From positions 38,279,858-38,343,857 of the forward strand of contig NC_087071.1 of NCBI RefSeq assembly GCF_963678635.1: a stretch of 64,000 nt of DNA. Direction: 5' to 3'. Numbering within the stretch: position 1 is the first letter of the stretch; every line of letters starts with the position of its first letter. A program made the position numbers and the translations under genes. The DNA is from Symsagittifera roscoffensis (taxonomy: Eukaryota; Xenacoelomorpha; Acoela; Convolutidae). The notes beneath the pieces were generated by a model. It ran no database searches. It was not told the origin of the DNA and saw nothing but the letters and a program-made list of their open reading frames with translations. This document shows, in pieces, positions 49,601 through 56,052 of this stretch.

Positions 49601-50479
49601 CGATGTCGAACTGGTGGAAACCTCTATTTCCCTCTCTACTTCAAGTGGTCTTCTGAGCTCCGAGCTGCTCTTGTATGCCGCCGTCTTGCATCTAGCCAAA
49701 ACCATGGGCGCCGTCTCTCTCAAGTTTCCTTCCGAAACAGCATCCACTGAAGGACTACCCAATCCTTCCACTTCTCTCTTCCTCTTGCGAGTCTTCACAT
49801 CTCTACTTGAGGGTGTTGTGGCTACCATCACTGATTCGACCTCTCCATCCACTCCTTCCAACTCTTGCCTCCCCCCTGCTCGAGCCTTAAGGATATTAGT
49901 ACTTTTAATCATATTACTAGTCCCAACCTTATCAACCATTTTATCTACAGTTTTTTGTCTCCGAGTAGAGCTGTCCTCACATTTTTCTTCTCTAGTCTTC
50001 GATCGTGAATTCCTCAGCTCTACCAGCTTGCTCAGTAGCTCTTTTCTCGCCTTCTCATCCAGGCCCGTTCCTATCAGAAGCGGTTCTCCAAATCTTACGA
50101 CTGTGTCCCACAGTTCCTCCTTGAATTTGTCCAGCGTCGTCTCGCTGCCCACTTCTTGATTGAATTCTTCCAAGAACTCCTGCCAAGCATCGTCCTTCAG
50201 TGATCCCAGGAATATGTCCCTGTTCCCTTCGAAAGTGTTCTTTTCCCTTTCCTCCGAGCCCAAGAGTATCATCCCCATATTGAAGGTCTCACTTGCCAAT
50301 GGCAATTCCAGATCCTTCCGGGGGGACGGAATCAGGGGTGGTGTGGCAGTATCTGCCCAATTCTCCTCGCTCAAGTCTTTCAACAGCTCTTGAGTGGTGA
50401 GCTCCTCCCCTGATGGCCCTGGTTCAGGCGTATTCCCCACTTCCATGTCTTCACCGGCTTCACTGGGAGTTTCATCCAT
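46670..50479 (-). CDS. Unrecognised 1,269-residue protein of the giant element (ORF5)
   Basis: The acidic Ser/Glu/Pro-rich N-terminus (residues 1-60) is followed by a helical hydrophilic part. Two basic clusters that could be nuclear signals are RKRKRE near residue 231 and RKRRNR near 374. The region from about 420 to 720 has Trp- and Leu-rich helices. A small Cys cluster at 742, 747, 754 and 759 (C-x4-C-x6-C-x4-C) could bind a metal. The C-terminal third contains ECPCHCLAQTVWYPDHKNLC, a hydrophobic helix ILVVSTILALRWI, then WSRLRYFPWFRATLTSWLY. It slightly overlaps the end of the 1,717-residue gene in another frame and stops just before the polypurine tract, the position of env in retroviruses. 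No signal peptide or clear C-terminal membrane anchor was seen, so an envelope role is not supported. Function unknown. Confidence 0.75.
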   Translation of the reverse strand: MDETPSEAGEDMEVGNTPEPGPSGEELTTQELLKDLSEENWADTATPPLIPSPRKDLELPLASETFNMGMILLGSEEREKNTFEGNRDIFLGSLKDDAWQEFLEEFNQEVGSETTLDKFKEELWDTVVRFGEPLLIGTGLDEKARKELLSKLVELRNSRSKTREEKCEDSSTRRQKTVDKMVDKVGTSNMIKSTNILKARAGGRQELEGVDGEVESVMVATTPSSRDVKTRKRKREVEGLGSPSVDAVSEGNLRETAPMVLARCKTAAYKSSSELRRPLEVEREIEVSTSSTSEEDFKPQKINVKRGSTNGQTWEVDVGKEWISKAHQATGKRVTSDPLERNKTRNTSRTWWVALETLKEMEDCWKKLDSGVARKRRNRATQQKAEVNRIEMANHLKRSWQSLLKDHFEEAMRTPSSAPPLMANPFVRTAGQLMFTWSLVGIELETLTSYDRLKLGSKKLDVYQALMQHVARDNSGLSLARRKDATCFLRWIMSMMSDSTILACQQRASVSKTMEKRVSTVILNVYQSTGIEKEEGSRLSLENHRKLDEVRRFYNKKFEEEHDVHRNLASSEQYSRISEKGEYQYVSGVMGMAYNPFLDSEAGGAHRNHEVAELLKFWTERMMEIDAVEKEGPSLGLILEKTPEVVSIPHSNKRVEVNMGDGNGLLTTNLGVVWKLLRPSWCPHPHASLIEETTERVRLAPTEDEDLAKLSVLHKLISPQMQEPGEKTSNPGSAKKLESGSCLDSTCGNGEHTCDGRSCVRILSFQKEDLVTWFEDITERGKSEVQIVAECYARTTVNIGTALGFFSRMCSLQSLERLESEHHLVTALSVESWPGVLQVTQKHIRSWKVGLEAEMGFPMSEAYGLPLNAKSLIGSMMANLCGSHYPLHMVMVEASSQRVLVDKAFSVPKCVRLARISHHSHKLLRKIRGTVPKELRDDLSEIWGEELLKLERENTSDHERQNVIGKPVGSAPNLEDNHTMHEKMMELEPLLEASGERNLRSIEITHGECPCHCLAQTVWYPDHKNLCLVWDMEEIRSIGLPDHRQKVTILVVSTILALRWIEENITKYREAGTPTAESIYAIDYSRRLELFETACKVFAIPTEVRHVWSRLRYFPWFRATLTSWLYMTTKDHMRKHQKEYRQFQAEIGPEAFKRPLLTHRNAITTGWKRVGKMSRDNTKARESILEEDLAKNVSLSLHNSFCLNRESRVKALPNQAKRLQEQREWMRSYEQLKAWEEIVISSDDEEELLRQIAVSSTSGCSTSKAKSGS

Positions 50480-53400
50480 ACTCTCTTCTTCTGACTCATG
50501 TCTCCTTCTCTCGAGAATTTTCTTAAATCGGTCCTCGACGGTCCGCTCCTCTTGTCTCCAGGCGTGTCCACGGACAGTGGTGATGGTGTCGTAGGATCCA
50601 GCTTTTTGTATTCCGTCAGTGCTACATGCAGTTGACCTGCTGCATCTAGTTCTGTTCCCTCCTGTCTTATTTCCACCTGTTCCAAGCCATAGGGTGCCTT
50701 ATATTTTCTCGTGGCAAATTTCATGTCGTCCACCAATGCGACGTGCCCCTCCATCACGATCATCCTGTCATCATCCCATATGGGTAACATGTTCTCAAGT
50801 CCCTCCTTCTCTAGAGTTCTCAAGACCTTCCGCACCTCATACCCTGGGGGCTGCGAACCTCTACTCTTTTTCGCTTGCGTCGTCCACGAATTTACCTTCA
50901 TCTCGCTGGTATGGAAGTAGACCGCCGCCGTGTAGCCAATGAACAGGGGGTCCCAGCCACCAGTGAAATCCTTCTGCATTTCCTCCGTCGTCATCCTCGC
51001 CATTATGGAGGGAACTACCAAGGGACTATTCATTCCTAAGGTCATCCTCCTGACTATTGGGAACTCAGGCATGGTGGCTGGGAGGATTTCTTTCTCCATT
51101 ATGGTCTCCAGCTCCCTCTTCACCAGTGCGAAGCACTCCTTCCAGGCAGGAATTCTCAAGATTTCTCGTCCGTCTGCCGTCAATGGGTTCAAGTTCCAGA
51201 ATTTGGGATACATTTCGATGGGACCCTCTCGCTTGCCTCCCATTCTACATTGCATTTGCCCCCTGAAGTTGTACACTATTAGCTCGGCATCTTTCACCTT
51301 TCCAAAGAGTACCGTGTTGCTCATTCGCCCTCTGAGCACCTCCTGCTGACACCAATTTAACGCCGTCCCATCCAGTATACTGATAAGGCTCAAGTGCGTT
51401 ACAGAGTGACGATACGTTGTCACCAGGGGGTCTGGGAACGCGTACGTCACTGCTGGACCATAAATGCAGGTCACCACCTCCTCTAGGCCCCGGATTATCC
51501 CCATTGGGTCCGACCTCATTGCCAGGCATAGGTCCGTCAGCAGAGGCATCCCTCTGTTCGTCTTCTTCCATTCTTCTCTCGAAGTTGGATTCTCATCTTC
51601 ACCCGTCATGTGCCGATTTTGCATCATGAGGTATTGTACTAGCAACGTCTTCAACCCTGCGGCACACTTGTAGGAGCTGGTTTCAATGCTCGTGTGGACT
51701 CTCCCCATAGACAGAGGCTCTCCATATTCCATTAATCGATGAAACGACACCAATTCCCCATGGGTCAAGAGTACTAGTGCCAGGTACCCATCAACTCGAA
51801 GTGTCTCCACTCCCCGACTAAACATGTATGCTGGGCCCATGTTGAACAAGTATCTGGGGTAGACCAAATACAGGGCCAAGAGCAGGCTGACGGGCATGCC
51901 CAGTATCTCCTGCACGAAGGCTCCAAAGATAGTCGCCGTGGTACCGAATATTCCTGCCAAGAATTCCTTCTCCCAGCAAGGACTCAAGAACTTGAGAATC
52001 TCGTAATCCCCCCTAGTCTTCAATTCGCCTTTGGCGTGCTCTCTCCAGAACCCTCCAATCGTCACTTCATTGGCGGCCGAGACAAATCTAGCCACCGTCA
52101 TGTCTCTTGTTTCGGCCAGCTCCAGTTGTTTCTCCAGAAAACTCCAGACTTGTTTCACGAGGGGTGGTGCTTCCTCCCTTGTCTTATTCGTGGCGTTCTC
52201 CAGCCTTGGTGTCAAAAATGGCCACCAGCCATTCTCTTGAGTCAAACGATATTTCATCGATTCTAATTGCTTTTCCGTCTCGGCCACATTTCTTCTCTCG
52301 TTACTGGGACCTCTAGACCTGCTGGTGGAGTTTGTGATCTTCACATCCATACTCCGAAACCACAAGCTGGCCGTTAATTTGCTTATCGCCGGGTGATCGT
52401 CCCCGATGACTGGGCTGAACTTGAGTTGCCTGGCAAAGTTCGATATCTCTAGCAAGAGCACCTCGTCTAATACGATCAGGATGTCGGCTAGTCCATAAAA
52501 GCCCCTCAGTGCATGAGATATGTCCGCCCATGCCGCCGCCAATTCTGACTTGCGAAGCCTCAGGTTCGATGGCTCCAACTCCCGATTGGGAGCTGCCATT
52601 AGAATCCGCCATTCATTCCCTTCTGCTATCAGGATCAAGACCGCGTACACGAACTGTAGGGCGGGTGGCATATTCGCGTATCCAGGGGATGTGGTAAACA
52701 CCACCTTCGTCTTGGACCCGAATCTCGAGACAACATTCTCTCGCACTTCATTCATCGCCGCAAACAACGCTTGAATGGCTTCCCATATCTTCCTCGATGT
52801 CGGAATTTCATCGCCCTTTAGTTGCTCAAGAAGTCCCATCGCGTGCAGGTGATCATTCATTCCTGCAAACAACAGCAGCTCAGGTTCACAGGGCATCTCC
52901 GACTTTATTGCCACCACCAGAGTTAACATCTGATTTAATTCAGCTCCTGGCAAAGAGTATATCAAAGTCTCCGGCCAGAACAACTTGGGAGACGTTCCTT
53001 CGAAGTCTGATCCCGCCACAATGACTACTCTCGCAGCAGCTGGATCTGCTCTATCATAAACTGCCAGGGTTTTGGCCAGCTGGGTACTCCCACAGGGCTT
53101 CCCGTACCTGGGATCTTCCGCCAATTTCGAGCCTTCGTAAGCGGCATCTGGCAATCCCGTTCCTCCCGGATTGAGTAGCTTGTCTACCACCTTTAACTGT
53201 GCCGGGGTTGCCAACCTGATCCTGGCGATGCTAGTTCGGTGCTTGGGAGGTTCTGCTATAAGTCCTGGACTCCCCAGCAGCTTGAGAGGTCTGTAGTTAA
53301 TGGGTCCCAAGATCGCTTTTGTGGGAATTCCAGTCAGGTCTGTGGTCTCCATCAACTTTGCTCTCGAGAAGTGCGCCTCATGAGCTTTCAACCAGTCCAC

Positions 53401-55533
53401 GCAATGATGCCTATTCAAATCCTCGTGTGACACTCGTTCGATCCCCAGGGTTTCCGCCAATTCTTGCCTGCATTCCAAACTCTCTAGATCCAGTTCTTTC
53501 ACCTTCTTAGGATATCTCAAGCGAGCGGTCTCCATAGACTTCTTTTCCCGTTTGCTCTCTGCCACTACCACTGAGGATATCGCCGAGCCTGGAGGTGTTG
53601 ATGACGTCACCTCCTCGGACTCCATTGGCGTGGCACTCTGCAATCTGGTCTGGCTGCTCCTTGAACTGTCTCTAGTGTCAACTCTCGGTCCCAAGCGACC
53701 AGACAAGGCCCTTGAGGCAAGGAATGGTGGATTTGGAGGTGGTCCTAATGTGAATTGGGCTGTCTCTAGCAGATCCGCCTCCAGCGCGTTTATGTGTTCT
53801 TGGAAGACGTCGTTTAGCCACCCCGCTCCCCTCGGTCTATCAAAATGGATTCCATCACTGGAGGTGTCTTCAGGGAATCCCTCTTTCTCCATGCGCTCTG
53901 CCACGTCCAACAGTCTGACAGGGAGCACACTCTTCCGGTGGATGTCTCTTATCACCTTGTTTAGGTTCCGCACCTTCTCGTTCATCTCCAAGGCGTGCTG
54001 ATCAAACATCATGTTGTAGGGGACAGTACATATCGTCAACAGGATGAGGTCCATCTGAATCCTCAGTTCCTCAAGAAGGCAGCTCACCTTATCGTGCAGC
54101 CTTGTTATTTTCCTCGCTTCACCCCTTGATACATCGTTGGTCCCGACCATCAGGGTCACCGTGTATACTTTGGTCATCCCCAGCATGTCAAGCGTTGCCA
54201 ACATCTGTGGCGTGGCAGCTCCAGCGAAACTCAAGATTCCCGTCTGCCAGTGCGATCGGATCCGGGTCAACACCCGCACCAGGCTGTCCCCTACGATTAG
54301 GTGAACCGCACCTTCTGGTACCCAGGGTGGCGCCAAGTACTGCACCCAGGCCGCATCATGAAAGCAGTCTCTCCTAGCTTTCTGCTCCGCACTCCAGTCC
54401 AGCCGATTGTGCCTGTGGTACCTCCCCTCTGTATTCTTCTTATAACTCGAGATCACGACACTCCTAACCGGCTGTTCCCTCCACGTCGGGGGAAGATCCG
54501 GTGTTGCCGAACTCTCACGACTCTTTTGTCGCAATCTCTCGCCCATTTCTCTCAGACGCGATGAGCCGCCGCTCACCTGACTGTCACTCGAGGTCGAGGT
54601 TGTGGTATATCCCGGCAGCTCCACATCCATCAGTGGGCGTATGGGTTGCGTCTCTAGGCTACGCAAGGAAGACGTTGCGTCATTCGGTATCCAAACTTCC
54701 AACCCTTCACTCATGTGTTCTCGGGCCTCGCGGTCAAGGTTGAACCGTGCTCTTGCTCTGGGGGCTTCATCCACCTCCATACGTGACTCTGGCCTCGAGC
54801 TGGTGACCACTCGCTCCTTCGGCCTGGCTCCCTTCTGTGCATCAAGCTCGCGTTGTCGTTGTTCTATTCTGTCCAATTCCGACCTCAGTTGATCACGATT
54901 TGCGGCGTTCTCCCGCACCCTTAACTCCTGTTGATGTTCAGCTTTTTGCATCTCAAGCAACCTCAGAGCCTGGTCTCGCTCGTTGACCGCCTGCTCCCTT
55001 TCCAGCTGAACCTTCTCCCGATCCAGCTTTGCCTGATCCCGATCGAGGTTCGCCTTATTCCTTTCCTTCTGCGTCTTCTCGAGCTCTTTCTTTAGAACAC
55101 CTAGATCCGGATATGCCTCGGTCGTCTGTTGCGTTCGTGACATCGATGGCACCCTACTCGAGCTCTGGCTTGTGGATCTTACTGTTGGCCTAGTCGGTAG
55201 TGGGAATTCCCCTGCGCCATATTCGGTATTGTTATTCAGGCCAGGATTCCTTGCCAAGTCAAAACCCCTTACTCCTCCATCCACATTCCAAGACAACCAT
55301 CTGGTCTGTTCTTGGTTCGATATTCCCTCGGTGGTGTAGCCGATCATCAAGACAGCCTCCGTTGCAGACTCCCTGCACTCACCCTGGTCCTCCAACTGGA
55401 GGATGGCATTCAGCATCACCGCCATTCTCTCGTCTATTTGGGTGTAGTCCAAGTCCCTCAGGCGTCTGTACAGCTCATCAAGAGTGGGCTTCTTCAGGGC
55501 CGCGGGCACGGATTTCCATAATCGGTCTGCCAT
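50380..55533 (-). CDS. 1,717-residue protein with coiled coil and two SGNH-hydrolase-like domains (ORF4)
   Basis: Residues 1-130 are unassigned. Residues 145-235 form a long charged coiled coil (LDRDQAKLDREKVQLERE). Residues 410-590 are an SGNH/GDSL hydrolase domain: block I GDS at 415-417 with Ser417 as likely nucleophile, the oxyanion Gly in SFAGA at 435-439, block III GTND at 464-467, and block V DGIH at 560-563 with the Asp/His pair. Residues 835-1050 look like a second, altered SGNH domain: GSD at 841-843, PGA at 862-864, GMND at 891-894 and GDDH at 1044-1047. A strongly hydrophobic stretch at 1191-1230 (IFGTTATIFGAFVQEILGM) may be membrane-associated or a buried core. The rest is globular and unassigned. 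SGNH domains are esterases or lipases, known in some other retroelements (CR1/L2-type LINE ORF1, rotifer Terminons). By position it follows integrase after a 520-bp leader. ATG chosen as the first in the long open frame. Confidence 0.8.
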   Translation of the reverse strand: MADRLWKSVPAALKKPTLDELYRRLRDLDYTQIDERMAVMLNAILQLEDQGECRESATEAVLMIGYTTEGISNQEQTRWLSWNVDGGVRGFDLARNPGLNNNTEYGAGEFPLPTRPTVRSTSQSSSRVPSMSRTQQTTEAYPDLGVLKKELEKTQKERNKANLDRDQAKLDREKVQLEREQAVNERDQALRLLEMQKAEHQQELRVRENAANRDQLRSELDRIEQRQRELDAQKGARPKERVVTSSRPESRMEVDEAPRARARFNLDREAREHMSEGLEVWIPNDATSSLRSLETQPIRPLMDVELPGYTTTSTSSDSQVSGGSSRLREMGERLRQKSRESSATPDLPPTWREQPVRSVVISSYKKNTEGRYHRHNRLDWSAEQKARRDCFHDAAWVQYLAPPWVPEGAVHLIVGDSLVRVLTRIRSHWQTGILSFAGAATPQMLATLDMLGMTKVYTVTLMVGTNDVSRGEARKITRLHDKVSCLLEELRIQMDLILLTICTVPYNMMFDQHALEMNEKVRNLNKVIRDIHRKSVLPVRLLDVAERMEKEGFPEDTSSDGIHFDRPRGAGWLNDVFQEHINALEADLLETAQFTLGPPPNPPFLASRALSGRLGPRVDTRDSSRSSQTRLQSATPMESEEVTSSTPPGSAISSVVVAESKREKKSMETARLRYPKKVKELDLESLECRQELAETLGIERVSHEDLNRHHCVDWLKAHEAHFSRAKLMETTDLTGIPTKAILGPINYRPLKLLGSPGLIAEPPKHRTSIARIRLATPAQLKVVDKLLNPGGTGLPDAAYEGSKLAEDPRYGKPCGSTQLAKTLAVYDRADPAAARVVIVAGSDFEGTSPKLFWPETLIYSLPGAELNQMLTLVVAIKSEMPCEPELLLFAGMNDHLHAMGLLEQLKGDEIPTSRKIWEAIQALFAAMNEVRENVVSRFGSKTKVVFTTSPGYANMPPALQFVYAVLILIAEGNEWRILMAAPNRELEPSNLRLRKSELAAAWADISHALRGFYGLADILIVLDEVLLLEISNFARQLKFSPVIGDDHPAISKLTASLWFRSMDVKITNSTSRSRGPSNERRNVAETEKQLESMKYRLTQENGWWPFLTPRLENATNKTREEAPPLVKQVWSFLEKQLELAETRDMTVARFVSAANEVTIGGFWREHAKGELKTRGDYEILKFLSPCWEKEFLAGIFGTTATIFGAFVQEILGMPVSLLLALYLVYPRYLFNMGPAYMFSRGVETLRVDGYLALVLLTHGELVSFHRLMEYGEPLSMGRVHTSIETSSYKCAAGLKTLLVQYLMMQNRHMTGEDENPTSREEWKKTNRGMPLLTDLCLAMRSDPMGIIRGLEEVVTCIYGPAVTYAFPDPLVTTYRHSVTHLSLISILDGTALNWCQQEVLRGRMSNTVLFGKVKDAELIVYNFRGQMQCRMGGKREGPIEMYPKFWNLNPLTADGREILRIPAWKECFALVKRELETIMEKEILPATMPEFPIVRRMTLGMNSPLVVPSIMARMTTEEMQKDFTGGWDPLFIGYTAAVYFHTSEMKVNSWTTQAKKSRGSQPPGYEVRKVLRTLEKEGLENMLPIWDDDRMIVMEGHVALVDDMKFATRKYKAPYGLEQVEIRQEGTELDAAGQLHVALTEYKKLDPTTPSPLSVDTPGDKRSGPSRTDLRKFSREGDMSQKKRVWMKLPVKPVKTWKWGIRLNQGHQGRSSPLKSC
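52384..53031 (-). other. SGNH-like domain 2 (altered)
   Basis: The order GSD, PGA, LLLFAGMND and GDDH mirrors domain 1, with a long insertion between the last two blocks. The nucleophile block is GSD rather than GDS, so activity is uncertain; it may be a structural partner of domain 1. Confidence 0.5.
53764..54303 (-). other. SGNH/GDSL hydrolase domain 1
   Basis: All four signature blocks of the family are present in order with normal spacing: GDS, central Gly, GTND and D-x2-H. This makes an active esterase fold plausible. Confidence 0.75.
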
Positions 55534-56052
55534 TCTTCGTGACTTCGGGATGTATACAGGTATGTGTTAACCAGCTCAAGAATTACCTTACCAGCTCAAG
55601 AATTACCTTACCGACTCAAGTATTACCCAACTCAAGAATTCTCTCGAAATGTTCCCTTGCAAATACTTGCTGTAAGTGCCGATTATCGCGAGTTCAATCA
55701 AGGTTTCTCTCTCTGTTTCTCGCTTGAGTATAGTTGGATTTTCAACTTTGTTTTTCAAACTTGATCTGAAAACAGAAAGCATATTGAAACTTGACATGTC
55801 ATGTTCCTAACCTAGAGACCCCCCTTTTACCAGTATGGTTAAAATCTTATCATTTTCATATCACTTAAAACAATTCAATTGGAATTCCCTTAAAAGCATG
55901 CAGATTCATTTTATGTTTTAGCACCGTTAACTCGTTTTAAAATTTAATTGTCATGCCAATCATATCTTAAGATCCCTTTACCTGCGCCGCACCCCAGTAC
56001 CTAACTCAAGACTCCTCCCTCACACCCGACTCGATACCCCCATGTACCCGAC
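55534..56052 (-). promoter_or_regulatory. Spacer before ORF4: tandem 20-bp repeats and internal polypurine run
   Basis: Non-coding stretch between integrase and ORF4. Units of 20 bp, CCAGCTCAAGAATTACCTTA on the + strand, lie at 55,571-55,590 and 55,591-55,610, with variants at 55,611-55,630 and a partial after it. Each carries CTCAAG. On the - strand AAAAGGGGGG at 55,819-55,828 resembles a second polypurine tract. The spacer could hold the splice or promoter signals by which ORF4 and ORF5 are expressed. Confidence 0.5.

Noticed and set aside
46670-55533. The two giant frames as host genes beside an LTR element
   Set aside because: They are co-directional with pol, share its composition and CTCAAG richness, and fill the space between integrase and the polypurine tract, so they are read as element genes.
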